Assembly (NCBI GenBank): GCA_934591745.1
Contig: CAKTPQ010000007.1
Span: 1-58,178 of the forward strand
Source of the DNA: an uncultured Oscillospiraceae bacterium
GTDB taxonomy: Bacteria; Bacillota; Clostridia; Oscillospirales; Oscillospiraceae
DNA: 58,178 nucleotides
Direction of reading: 5' to 3'
Below, in pieces: positions 43,501 through 50,536 of the stretch. Under the pieces are notes generated by a model. That model had not been told where the DNA came from. It ran no database searches and saw only the letters and a program-made list of their open reading frames with translations. The translations under genes and the position numbers were made by a program. Numbering within the stretch: the first letter of the stretch is position 1; every line of letters starts with the position of its first letter.

Positions 43501-44021
43501 TGCAGGGTATGAGCCAGCTGTTTGGCCTGCCGGTGTCGGCAGCCATGCGGGAGGGCAAGGTGCTGTGGAACAATTCCATCGGCGCATTGTACCCCGACAG
43601 GAAACTCAAGACCTACAAGGGAAAAGAGGAAAGCAACATCCAGTACGCCTATCAGGACGGTTATATCGACGAGGAGCGGGCGGTGGATCTTCTGCGGGAG
43701 AAGGCAGGGTACACCGCCGGCGAGGCACAGTTGGAGGTCATGAAGTGGGAAAGCGGTGCCAGCGGTAAATACACGGTATATCTGGAGGCGGTGGAAAGCG
43801 GCGAGAACATGGGGGCTATCACCCAGAAGTATCTGTCCTACGGTGTGGAGCCGAAGCAGCTGTCTTCTGCTATCACCAGCTATTTCAAGCCCATCTATGT
43901 AACGCTGGGGCCGGCAGACAGGGCCACCATGAAGGGGTATCTGCTGAACGCCTATGTGCGGCTGGGATACGACCGCGACAAAAAATCCAAGGATATTGAC
44001 AAGTGGCTGGAGGATAAGTGA
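37581..44021 (+). CDS. 2146-aa polyvalent virion protein with zincin-like peptidase motif
   Basis: Largest gene of the phage. Order: basic helical N-terminus (1-90); hydrophobic, glycine- and alanine-rich segments (100-400); zinc-protease motif HEYTH at 650-654 with acidic residues near 702-707 (YEEVVADSMESM) as possible third ligand; a domain near 915-975 (QWHYFINDILFQ, YRVTINVKERSDG) of the kind found in large polyvalent phage proteins; coiled coil about 1035-1140; helical C-terminal part (about 1600-2000) like large polyvalent protein-associated domain 38. Such proteins are injected with DNA and act on the host wall, transcription or defence. The last role is inference. GGAGGAG precedes ATG 37581. 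Confidence 0.75.
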   Translation: MPRPTGSTAKERILARAKAMGGATEDSRSDDHIETTARERIMSRARRMGEVSRAEELAREMAQEEQRRSQEEKTAREGRTSRGRVADIAAFGAGNYGADKRIFGEGYDVGEGLMTGAGVGLTQIAKAGSSAGAWLENLLGDFAREGTNGYWNPDTSKWLFNRWNKSIDEEAEGVRQRHAENTAKGGKAAQTLEDLAAATVAALPQAGAALLTGGASTVSTAEQLAARAAASQGLTGTISRAMQTMAKDPNFRLSFAQVAGPGYEQAKADGADDLRASLYAVGNGLLNAAVEVGGGIQTLPNELAGGTSAWKAWVDSMLDEGKEEVVQGVIERAMQNTMYGKDNPLVGVGNGAVIDPAAAAEEFAGGAVVGGILSGGQIGVQHAMSRVYDARMQERQRRYEQAVAAARERAGVKGTYQASEDGSTSYKGQAAAVDGVDKGGKIRLSSGESVDPADVRFADQDTADVYEGLINADMTADAQTALARAYEGGDGWNYLLGVQESYRAGRYNTDLREDGFAADLTEGQRRLAYELGVARRRADAAESRKNAAPLQSGKLVYEQGVDTSRLSKMQRTSLKLADVLSQTVGGEVHIYSSTQQADGRRTVDQANVAAMLGDAREAPNGFYDHATGNIYLDINAGSNGEGTMLYTLSHEYTHMIRQHAAESFNKLADYLFRQYRENGQDTEALIRAKMDNLGLEYDAAYEEVVADSMESMLTDTNAAEKIAALKKADRTLWQKLKDLVGRLAASVRKLYADTNPNSEEGRMVRQMGDALERMSDLFAEGLANVRTVAEAGKGVSQQARVGTDSETGKPIYESNFPKGTPKAAKAQHILSLIQNVWSKKPIPLTVRNEDGSTRTIKAQFDPTYDAESGARSDASKLMGGNRHGSAAEQRVTLDLADDYYEIAAESTFNYSKKETGKSSVTHKGVNQWHYFINDILFQEYGEKETTPYRVTINVKERSDGEYVYSFSAERQNERSSTRRTLHADVTPSAESGKSNAQPSDTIIPTSDEKSNTKIAEQQRGSSDREILATALESAAQTDWERKMLAEYKDAIGRAETYEKRIAENKAELKELSFAKGKRDAARIQTLKTEITKDTNRVKAVDRQLLELEATRSLKDLLVREKEAVKKREAEKRRKAVMEYREDAKERLSVQTYRKRVEVKAAHLMDLVTTNTDKKHVPEGLKEPLARFLSTLRFDSRQSQKGGEPTKRDARYIEALSRLQNVLERQAKYNEGDATVDGSAFVDLPSGFTEKIEEHIKLAEQAMKGFDSETDFVYNMNAGQLQDLNFILTVLNNSISKANQMAVNRHFAAVDEAAEKTIAELGTLGGASRAVGKVTDFLNWENTLPFYAFRKYGKAGETIFEELQDGWDRLAFNTKAVMDHAESVYTKEEVREWSKKLHTVKLGSGKAAQMTTAQLMSVYALAKRQQAMGHLMGGGIRVEDIKLEKGKGTLKQADPYVLTQEDVANMTAMLSDRQIEVADALQKYMTEQGSTWGNRVSMERFGYRDFTEPVYFPIESEPSNRNAIDPEAKANDMFRLLNLSATKGLTRNANNAIVVRNIFDVFSNHMADMAKYDALALPVLDAMKWYNFKTQTKNETGQVFTQTVQRSIETAFGKGGNNYFTTLIKDINGTKEAGRGEGFWKRAISSYKVAAVGANLRVALLQPTAYVRAGAVIDAKYLAQALTANPAKVKASIREMQTHSGIGLWKSMGFFDTDIGRGIRAQIKGDISGKEQLAEWSMKAAELGDSITWGAMWNACKLEVQDRQHLTGDALLDAAALRFREVIYRSQVVDGTLTRSHTMRDRSTFKSLATAFMAEPTMSYNMVLDAYDQYAQDARRLGSRKKALERNKGKLTSAFLAYTSSQLAAAVAESIADAFRDDDDYQTFFQKWLEAFWGKDGNLLSDLNLLGKIPGVKDIISIATGWGNDRMDTAWMENMVKAYQAWAETIRLATGKQDKPTDATYNGKMTTYGKIYKTMQGMSQLFGLPVSAAMREGKVLWNNSIGALYPDRKLKTYKGKEESNIQYAYQDGYIDEERAVDLLREKAGYTAGEAQLEVMKWESGASGKYTVYLEAVESGENMGAITQKYLSYGVEPKQLSSAITSYFKPIYVTLGPADRATMKGYLLNAYVRLGYDRDKKSKDIDKWLEDK

Positions 44022-44062
44022 TGAAGCACTTCTACATATAATGAGGAAATGGGGAGAGAAAA

Positions 44063-44344
44063 ATGTACATCACAGGCGATACTATCATCCACGCGGCAGC
44101 CATCGTCACCGCCATCGGTGTCCTCAGCGGCGTGGTAGTGGCGGTGGCGAAAATGGTCATCCGCGACAGGCACCAGAGCGAAACCATCAAGGCGATGCAG
44201 GAGGAGCAGACGCTGATCTGCTACGGCCTGCGGGGCGCATTGCAGGGGCTCATCGAGCAGGGCTGCAACGGCCCCTGCAAGGACGCATTGGACAAGCTGG
44301 ACAAGCACCTCAACAAAGAGGCGCATCACCACAAGGAGATTTAA
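44063..44344 (+). CDS. Small phage membrane protein of the lysis region
   Basis: 93 aa. One transmembrane helix near the N-terminus (about 8-30), then a charged helix with two cysteines in GCNGPCKDAL and a His-rich tail EAHHHKEI. Location before the holin suggests a lysis accessory or second holin. GGGGAGAG precedes ATG 44063. Confidence 0.6.
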   Translation: MYITGDTIIHAAAIVTAIGVLSGVVVAVAKMVIRDRHQSETIKAMQEEQTLICYGLRGALQGLIEQGCNGPCKDALDKLDKHLNKEAHHHKEI

Positions 44345-44371
44345 GGCCGACAGGCCGGAAAGGAAGTCGCT

Positions 44372-44587
44372 ATGAAGTTGAACAACAAGGTATATGACGC
44401 CCTCAAATGGATCGTGATGATCGTGTTGCCCGCGCTCAGCGCGTTCTACGTGGCGCTGGCGCCCGTGTGGGGCTGGCCCTATGCCGAGCAGGTGGCGATG
44501 ACTATCTCCGCCGTGACGGCGCTGCTGGGCACCCTGCTGGGCATTTCCACGGCGCAGTACAAGAAAAGCTGCGGAGCGGGGGTGTAA
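44372..44587 (+). CDS. Holin, r1t/phi-LC3-like
   Basis: 71 aa with two hydrophobic helices, WIVMIVLPALSAFYVALAP and AMTISAVTALLGTLLGIS, and short charged ends, the usual layout of small holins. It stands directly before the endolysin gene. GGAAAGGAAG precedes ATG 44372. Confidence 0.8.
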   Translation: MKLNNKVYDALKWIVMIVLPALSAFYVALAPVWGWPYAEQVAMTISAVTALLGTLLGISTAQYKKSCGAGV

Positions 44588-44590
44588 ACC

Positions 44591-45403
44591 ATGCCGACGG
44601 TAAAGGCCGTGGTGGCGCTGCTGCAGGGCGAAGTTGGCTATCTGGAAAAGAAATCCAACGCCCAGCTGGACAGCAAGACCGCCAACGCGGGGTACAACAA
44701 TTTCACCAAGTATACCCGTGACATCGACGCCGCCGGCCTCAACGACGCCAAGTATCAGGGGCAGGCGTGGTGCTGCAGTATGGCCATTTGGCCTGAGCTG
44801 CATCTGGCGGGCGCGGCGGAGGCGCAGAAGCGATTCTACCTGCCGCAGCCGTCCCGGTGCAAGGCGTACAACTGCGAATGGCTGGCCGGATATTTCCGGA
44901 GTGCCGGCGCGTGGTATACCGAGCCGCAGGTGGGTGACTTTATCTTCTTCCGGACGTCGCGTTACAGCTACGCGCATGTGGGGCGCGTGGTGGCGGTGGA
45001 CAAGTCCACTGTGTACACCGTGGAGGGGAATACCTCCGGCGCCAGCGGCGTGATCGCCAACGGCGGGGGTGTTTGCCGAAAGTCATATCCGCGTTCCTCC
45101 TGGAACATCGTGGGATACGGACGTCCCCGCTGGGAACAGGGAGAGCAGGAGGAACACGATGAAGGGGGGGACGAGACGGTGGATATGAAGGTGCGCATTC
45201 TCAAGCGCGGCATGAAAGGCGCGGATGTCAAGACGCTGCAGGCGGCGCTCATCGCCTACGGCTTTTCCTGCGGCAGCGCCGGAGCGGACGGTGACTTCGG
45301 CAGCGGCACTGAGACAGCGCTGAAGAAGTTCCAGACTAAGTACGGACTGGGCGCCGACGGTGTTGCCGGCAAGGGCACCTGGGGGAAATTGCTGGGGCAG
45401 TAA
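44591..45403 (+). CDS. Endolysin: CHAP amidase/peptidase with peptidoglycan-binding domain
   Basis: 270 aa. CHAP-type catalytic domain with Cys61/Cys62 in GQAWCCSMAIW and His129 in YAHVGRVV. A linker with acidic repeats (EQGEQEEHDEGGDE) leads to a C-terminal PG_binding_1 domain (ILKRGMKGADVKTLQ ... DGDFGSGTETALKKFQ). It digests the host wall at lysis once the holin opens the membrane. It is the last phage gene, 14 bases before attR. Confidence 0.9.
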   Translation: MPTVKAVVALLQGEVGYLEKKSNAQLDSKTANAGYNNFTKYTRDIDAAGLNDAKYQGQAWCCSMAIWPELHLAGAAEAQKRFYLPQPSRCKAYNCEWLAGYFRSAGAWYTEPQVGDFIFFRTSRYSYAHVGRVVAVDKSTVYTVEGNTSGASGVIANGGGVCRKSYPRSSWNIVGYGRPRWEQGEQEEHDEGGDETVDMKVRILKRGMKGADVKTLQAALIAYGFSCGSAGADGDFGSGTETALKKFQTKYGLGADGVAGKGTWGKLLGQ

Positions 45404-45417
45404 ATCGCAAAAATTAG

Positions 45418-45467
45418 CTACTACACAAGAGATACCCCAGCACACAGGAATACAATCCGTACATCAC
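45418..45467. other. attR, right prophage attachment site
   Basis: Phage arm CTACTACACAAGAGATACCC (45418-45437), core AGCACA (45439-45444), then host amidase sequence from 45445. Joined to the attL phage arm it makes a 50-bp attP with 20-bp arms and a central AC dinucleotide. Confidence 0.88.
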
Positions 45468-46155
45468 CGGCGCCGGCAGCGAGGAGTATTTCATGAATCT
45501 CATCGCTGACGCCATGGAGCCGTACCTCACCGCCAACACCATCCGCTTCGGCCGCAACACACCGGAGATGACGGCGGCCAGCTCCATCCGGCAGGGCAAC
45601 GCGGGGAACTACGACTTCTATCTGGCCCTCCATTCCAACGGCAGCACCGACGGCAGCCGGGAGGGCACCGTCCGGGGCGTCATCGCCTTTTACTATCCCG
45701 GCAGCACCAACGGCCAGCGGGCCGCCGATATCTTCGTGCGGAACCTAAAGACCATCTACCCGCTGCCGGAAAAGGTCTATACCCGCGCCACCACCGCATT
45801 GGGAGAGGTGCGCCAGCCCCGGATGCCCGCCGTGCTGCTGGAGCTGGGGTACCACGACAACTACGCCGATGCCCGCTGGGTGCAGAACAACATCGAGGCC
45901 ATTGCCGCCAATCTGGTGCTGTCCCTGACGGAGTATTTCGGCCTGCCGTTCATCACGCCCATCACGCCGTGGCGCGGCACGGTACGCACCCAGTCCGGGA
46001 ACCTGAACCTGCGGGACTATCCATCCACATCGGGCCGGGTCATCGCCCAACTGCCCTCCGGTACGGCGGTAACAGTCTATGGCCGCACCGGGGAGTGGTA
46101 CAGCGTGGGGCACCAGGGCCATCTGGGCTATGCCGCCGCCGCGTACATCCAGTAG
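45445..46155 (+). pseudogene. 3' part of interrupted N-acetylmuramoyl-L-alanine amidase with SH3 domain
   Basis: 236 codons in frame with 3243-3272. Amidase_3 features: Glu in SEEYFMN, the zinc His in LALHSNGS and catalytic Glu in VLLELGYHDN. A C-terminal SH3 domain (about the last 60 aa, GTVRTQSGNLNLRD) binds wall. The usual N-terminal GHGG histidine is replaced by SPSTQEYN, so this is a divergent subgroup. An internal ATG at 45493 with GAGGAG six bases upstream could start a shorter protein, but that form lacks the Glu. In the lysogen the full protein cannot be made. Confidence 0.85.
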
Positions 46156-46220
46156 ACGGCTTTTGGCTGACAAAACCGGGAATCTGCCCAAAAAACACAG
46201 GGCATTTTTCCCGTTTGCCC

Positions 46221-46249
46221 TTGACAGTTGACTATAATATGTTTAATAT
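46221..46249 (+). promoter_or_regulatory. Promoter of the rny operon
   Basis: TTGACA at 46221-46226, a 17-base gap and TAATAT at 46244-46249, about 100 bases upstream of rny. Confidence 0.75.
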
Positions 46250-46353
46250 TGTATAGGATTATCATCGAGAGGACAGGGGTCCCTTTCGATTATTTTCTAA
46301 GGCACATTTTGTGCCGCCCCATACAAACCATCACAACATAGGAGGAATGAACA

Positions 46354-47904
46354 GTGACCGCAACAGGTTGGATCGTGGCAGCAGCCGCGTTCGCTGTGGC
46401 GGCGGTGGTCTTTTTCCTCCTCGGCATTCGCTACCGCAAGGGCGTAGCGGAAAAAGAAATCTCCAGCGCGGAGGAAGAAGCCACGCGCATCATCAACGAG
46501 GCAATTAAAAGCTCTGAGAATAAAAAGCGGGAAGCGCTTCTCGAAGCAAAAGAAGAGATTTTGAAAAACCGCAGCGAATACGAGAGGGAAGTGAAGGAAC
46601 GCCGCGCCGAGCAGCAGAAGCAGGAGCGCCGTTTGCAGCAGAAAGAGGAAAATCTCGATCATAAGACCGAGATGATCGAGAAGAAAGAGGAGGCGCTGGC
46701 CCAGAAGCACGCCGCCGCCGATAAGGAGCAGGAGGAGATCAAGCTCATCAAGCGCAGCCAGACCGAGATGCTGGAGCGCATCTCCGGCTTCACGGCGGAG
46801 CAGGCCAAGGACTACCTGATTGCACAGGTGGAGTCCGAGGTCACCCACGAGACGGCGCTGAAGATCAAGGAGATCGAGGCCCGCGCCAAGGACGAGGCCG
46901 ACCAGCGCGCCCGCGAGATCGTGGCCACCGCCATCCAGCGGTGCGCCGCCGACCATGTGGCCGAGATCACCGTCAGTGTGGTGCCCCTGCCCAATGACGA
47001 GATGAAGGGCCGTATCATCGGCCGCGAGGGCCGCAATATCCGGACGCTGGAGACCCTGACCGGCGCTGACCTGATCATCGACGATACCCCCGAGGCCATC
47101 ACCGTCTCCTGCTTCGAGCCGGTCCGCCGCGAGGTGGCCCGTCTGGCACTGGAGAAGCTCATCGCCGACGGCCGCATCCACCCCACCCACATTGAGGAGA
47201 TGGTGGAGAAGGCCCGCCGCGAGGTGGACGGCGTCATCCGCGCCGAGGGCGAGCGCGCCGTGCTGGAGACCGGTGTCCGCGGCCTGCACCCCGAGCTGCA
47301 GAAGCTGCTGGGCCGTCTGCACTACCGTACCAGCTACGGTCAGAACGTGCTGCAGCACTCCATCGAGGTCAGTCACATCGCCGGCATGATGGCCGCGGAG
47401 CTGGGCGCCGACGTACAGGCTGCCAAGCGCGCCGGCCTGCTGCACGACATCGGCAAGGCCCTTGACCATGAGTTCGAGGGTACCCACGTGGCGCTGGGCG
47501 TGGAGTACGCCCGCAAGTACCGGGAGAAAGAGGATATCATCCACGCCATTCAGGCGCACCACGGCGATGTGGAGTGCAAGACGCTGGTGGCCTGCCTGGT
47601 ACAGGCGGCCGATGCCATCTCCGCCGCACGTCCCGGTGCCCGCCGCGAGAATCTGGAGAACTACATCAAGCGTCTGGAGAAGCTGGAGGAGATCACCGGC
47701 ACCTATCCTGGCGTGGAGAAGAGCTACGCCATTCAGGCGGGCCGCGAGGTCCGTGTCATGGTCAAGCCCGAGCAGGTGTCCGAGGATGAGATGGTCATTC
47801 TGGCCCGCGAGCTGGCCAAGCGCATCGAAAACGAGTTGGAGTACCCCGGCCAGATCAAGGTCCACGTCCTGCGGGAGACGAAGGTCGTGGAATACGCAAA
47901 ATAA
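46354..47904 (+). CDS. rny: Ribonuclease Y
   Basis: 516 aa. N-terminal membrane helix (4-24), long coiled coil (30-190), KH domain with [15 protein letters not shown], and HD domain with His364-Asp365 in LLHDIGK and HHGDVE. This is the full RNase Y plan: a membrane-tethered endoribonuclease that starts mRNA decay. GTG 46354 follows AGGAGGA. ymdB follows two genes later, as in other Firmicutes. Confidence 0.97.
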   Translation: MTATGWIVAAAAFAVAAVVFFLLGIRYRKGVAEKEISSAEEEATRIINEAIKSSENKKREALLEAKEEILKNRSEYEREVKERRAEQQKQERRLQQKEENLDHKTEMIEKKEEALAQKHAAADKEQEEIKLIKRSQTEMLERISGFTAEQAKDYLIAQVESEVTHETALKIKEIEARAKDEADQRAREIVATAIQRCAADHVAEITVSVVPLPNDEMKGRIIGREGRNIRTLETLTGADLIIDDTPEAITVSCFEPVRREVARLALEKLIADGRIHPTHIEEMVEKARREVDGVIRAEGERAVLETGVRGLHPELQKLLGRLHYRTSYGQNVLQHSIEVSHIAGMMAAELGADVQAAKRAGLLHDIGKALDHEFEGTHVALGVEYARKYREKEDIIHAIQAHHGDVECKTLVACLVQAADAISAARPGARRENLENYIKRLEKLEEITGTYPGVEKSYAIQAGREVRVMVKPEQVSEDEMVILARELAKRIENELEYPGQIKVHVLRETKVVEYAK

Positions 47905-47916
47905 AGACCCCTACAG

Positions 47917-47950
47917 GCTCCGGAGTGCGTTGCACTCCGGAGCTTCTTTT
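47917..47950 (+). terminator. Terminator after rny
   Basis: GCTCCGGAGTGC stem, GTT loop, GCACTCCGGAGC stem, then TTCTTTT. Confidence 0.9.
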
Positions 47951-47993
47951 GCTATAATACCCTTTAGGTGAAAGAAAGGGAGGTGCCGCGCCG

Positions 47994-49235
47994 ATGAAAC
48001 GCCTGATCCTACTGATACTGCTGCTGGCGGCGGCACTGTCGCTGTCCGGCTGCCTGACCATCGTGGGGAACGACCCTGCGCCGGAGGAGACGACCGAGCC
48101 GGTGGATGTGATCGATACCGTGCCGGAGACGGAGGTCTGGACGCGGCAGCACAAGTCCGTCTGGGGCGGTGAGCCGCAGCCGGTCAGCGCCGCGTTCGAG
48201 CGCATTTCCGGCGCAGCCGCCCACGGTATGACCACCGGGCAGGAGCTTCTGCTGCTGGACTTCATGGACTGCTACTATCAGTCCGTCTGCAATTTGCAGG
48301 TCATCGACCCCGCCGTACTGTTTACCGATCACGCCCAGTCCACCTACCACAGAACGGTCTGGCGCACGCTGGCGGCCATCCGGCGGATGGCGCCTATCGA
48401 CCTCCACGCCGAGTCGTACAGCTACTCCCTGCGCTGCACGGAGCTGACACAGGACGGCGACACGGCGGAGCTGACGGCGCTGGAGAGCAGCGTGGTCTAC
48501 TTTGCCGGACTGGACGGGCTGCCCTCCGAGCAGTGGAACGTGAAGCATACATTCCAGCTCCAGCGCATCAGCGGCGACCGCTGGCGCATCGCGTCTCACG
48601 TTTCCGACGACAACCCCTATTACAGCGCCGATTATGACGCCGATACCAATACAGACCGCCATTTGCCGCAGCTTCTGGCCTGCATCGAGGCACGGCGGAA
48701 CGAGCCCCGGACGCCGTGGGCACCGGAGGTCACATGGGATCACGATTACGACCGGGACGCCGCGCTGGACTATATGCTGACGTACAGCGCCAAGCGCAAC
48801 CCCAGCTATAAGGCCTACGACGACGTGGGCGGCAACTGCATGAACTTCGGCTCGCAGGTGCTGACCGCCGGCGGCATTCCCGCTCTCCCCGGCGGCTATG
48901 AGGACGGCTGGTTCTACAACAGCAGCCGCAGCGTCTCGCTGCCGTGGGTCAACGTGGGCGGCTTTTTGGACATGGCCGCCGGCCATACCGGTTCCGGCCT
49001 TGTGGCGGTGGTGGGCGCGCCCTATTTCACCGGCGAGGTGGGAGATATCATCACCATGGGCGTGGAGGAGCCGCGGAACCATACCACCGTCATCTGCGGT
49101 GTCCTTACCGACGACGCGGGGCAGACCGTGGACTATCTGCTGTGCTCCAACACCGCCAATCTGCGGAACTATCCGGCTTCCGCATACTATTACGCCAACC
49201 GCCAGCTCACCAAGATCCTGGGCTGGAACGACTGA
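47994..49235 (+). CDS. Lipoprotein with Amidase_6 (papain-like) domain
   Basis: 413 aa. Signal peptide with lipobox LSGC (Cys18). The middle (about 75-215) is an uncharacterised domain containing YYQSVCNLQV. The C-terminal Amidase_6-type domain has DVGGNCMNFGSQVLTAGG, with the likely catalytic Cys, and NHTTVICGV, with the likely His. It is probably a surface wall hydrolase or amide-bond enzyme; such proteins are common in spore-forming Firmicutes. Exact substrate unknown. GGGAGGTG precedes ATG 47994. Confidence 0.8.
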   Translation: MKRLILLILLLAAALSLSGCLTIVGNDPAPEETTEPVDVIDTVPETEVWTRQHKSVWGGEPQPVSAAFERISGAAAHGMTTGQELLLLDFMDCYYQSVCNLQVIDPAVLFTDHAQSTYHRTVWRTLAAIRRMAPIDLHAESYSYSLRCTELTQDGDTAELTALESSVVYFAGLDGLPSEQWNVKHTFQLQRISGDRWRIASHVSDDNPYYSADYDADTNTDRHLPQLLACIEARRNEPRTPWAPEVTWDHDYDRDAALDYMLTYSAKRNPSYKAYDDVGGNCMNFGSQVLTAGGIPALPGGYEDGWFYNSSRSVSLPWVNVGGFLDMAAGHTGSGLVAVVGAPYFTGEVGDIITMGVEEPRNHTTVICGVLTDDAGQTVDYLLCSNTANLRNYPASAYYYANRQLTKILGWND

Positions 49236-49254
49236 CCTCAAGGGAGGGTATTTT

Positions 49255-50031
49255 ATGGACTATCGTATTTTGGCGCTGGGCGATGTGGCCAGCGAGACGG
49301 GACTGGAGCTGCTGGAAAAAAAGCTGCGCGCCTTCAAGCGAGAGCGGGGCATTGCCTTCACCGTGGTCAATGGAGAGAATATCTCCGGCAGCGGCCTGAC
49401 CCGGGCACAGGCAGAGGCGCTGCTGGCTGCCGGCGCGGATGTCATCACGCTGGGCAACCACACCTTTGGAAAGCCTCAGATCGCCCCGCTTCTGGATGAA
49501 AACCGCTATATTCTGCGTCCCGCCAACTTCACGGGCCGCGCAGCCGGGCGGGGCTGGGCGGTTTATGACTGCGGCGCGTTCTCTGCGGCGGTGCTGGTGC
49601 TCATCGGCCGCTGCGACCTGGACTTCAACGCCGACAACCCCTTCACCACGGCGGATCGTTTGATGAGAGCAGCGGACAAGCCCACGTTCACGCTGGTGGA
49701 GTTCCATGCGCAGGCCACCAGCGAGAAGCTGGCCATGGCCTACTATCTGGATGGCCGCGTCTCCGCCCTGTGGGGCACTCACACCCATGTTCCCACTGCC
49801 GACCAGCGGGTGTTCCCCAAGGGCACCGGCTATGTCACCGATCTGGGCATGACCGGCCCCATTGAGTCGGTGCTGGGCGTCCGGCCGGAGCAGTCTATGG
49901 AGTTTTTCCTGGGTGGCCTGCCCGGCCGCTATCAGGCAGCGGACGGCCCCTGCTCCGCTCAGGGCTGCATCTTCACATTGAACAGCGACACCGGCCTGTG
50001 TACCGGTGTGGAGCGTATCGAGATCAAATAA
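49255..50031 (+). CDS. ymdB: YmdB-family metallophosphoesterase
   Basis: 258 aa. Metal-site motifs GDVASETG, VNGENISGSG, LGNHTFG, FHAQATSE and GTHTHVPTAD match YmdB (TIGR00282-type), a 2',3'-cyclic-nucleotide phosphodiesterase that in Bacillus subtilis affects biofilm and RNA turnover and lies beside rny. Context agrees here. AGGGAGG precedes ATG 49255. Confidence 0.93.
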   Translation: MDYRILALGDVASETGLELLEKKLRAFKRERGIAFTVVNGENISGSGLTRAQAEALLAAGADVITLGNHTFGKPQIAPLLDENRYILRPANFTGRAAGRGWAVYDCGAFSAAVLVLIGRCDLDFNADNPFTTADRLMRAADKPTFTLVEFHAQATSEKLAMAYYLDGRVSALWGTHTHVPTADQRVFPKGTGYVTDLGMTGPIESVLGVRPEQSMEFFLGGLPGRYQAADGPCSAQGCIFTLNSDTGLCTGVERIEIK

Positions 50032-50047
50032 AAGGAGAAACTGTATC

Positions 50048-50536
50048 ATGTCTGTGGAAAAAGTAAGAGCCTATCTGGAGCCATACGGTGTTACCGACCG
50101 CATCCGTGAATTCGATGTGTCCAGCGCCACGGTGGAGCTGGCTGCGCTGGCCGTGGGCGTGGAGGGTGCCCGCATTGCCAAGACCCTCAGCTTCAAGGTG
50201 GGGGAGGATCCCATTCTGGTGGTGGCCGCCGGCGATGCCAAGGTGGACAACAGCAAATATAAGCACTTCTTCGGTGCCAAGGCCAGGATGCTCACCGCCG
50301 AGGAGGCGGTGGAGCGCATCGGCCATGCCGTGGGCGGTGTGTGCCCGTTTGCCCTGCCCGACGATGTCAAGACCTATCTGGACGTGTCCCTGAAGCGGTT
50401 CGAGACGGTGTTTCCAGCCGTGGGCAGCGCCGCCAGCGCTATCGAACTGACCTGCGATGAACTGGAGCGCTGCTGCGGGAAGAACTTCGTCCAGTGGGTG
50501 GACGTGTGCAAGGGCTGGCAGGACGAGGAGGCGTGA
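50048..50536 (+). CDS. YbaK/EbsC-family aminoacyl-tRNA deacylase
   Basis: 162 aa. The segments GVEGARIAKTLSFKVG, VVAAGDAKVDNSKYKHFF and GGVCPFALPDDV are typical of YbaK/ProX proteins that hydrolyse mischarged Cys- or Ala-tRNA(Pro). Which one cannot be told. TGATG coupling follows to the nuclease gene. ATG 50048 has AAGGAG upstream. Confidence 0.88.
   Translation: MSVEKVRAYLEPYGVTDRIREFDVSSATVELAALAVGVEGARIAKTLSFKVGEDPILVVAAGDAKVDNSKYKHFFGAKARMLTAEEAVERIGHAVGGVCPFALPDDVKTYLDVSLKRFETVFPAVGSAASAIELTCDELERCCGKNFVQWVDVCKGWQDEEA

Larger units (their letters stand above)
3273..45444. mobile_element. Complete temperate prophage, 42,172 bp, serine-integrase type, probably short-tailed
   Basis: Ends are set by the AGCACA core shared by attL and attR, by in-frame restoration of the host gene, and by the phage arms that rebuild a 50-bp palindromic attP. 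The element holds integrase, repressor, replication, modification, packaging, capsid, tail, holin and endolysin genes in a conventional order. Nearly all genes after 6200 are on the plus strand and often overlap by 1-8 bases. Two small genes appear broken (6548-6771 and 19448-19654), but every module needed for growth seems present. Portal, N4-gp56-type capsid and large ejection-type proteins, with no tape measure or sheath seen, suggest a podovirus morphology. Confidence 0.93.

Noticed and set aside
46297..47865. 522-codon frame opposite rny
   Set aside because: Leucine/histidine-rich antisense shadow of a complete ribonuclease Y gene.
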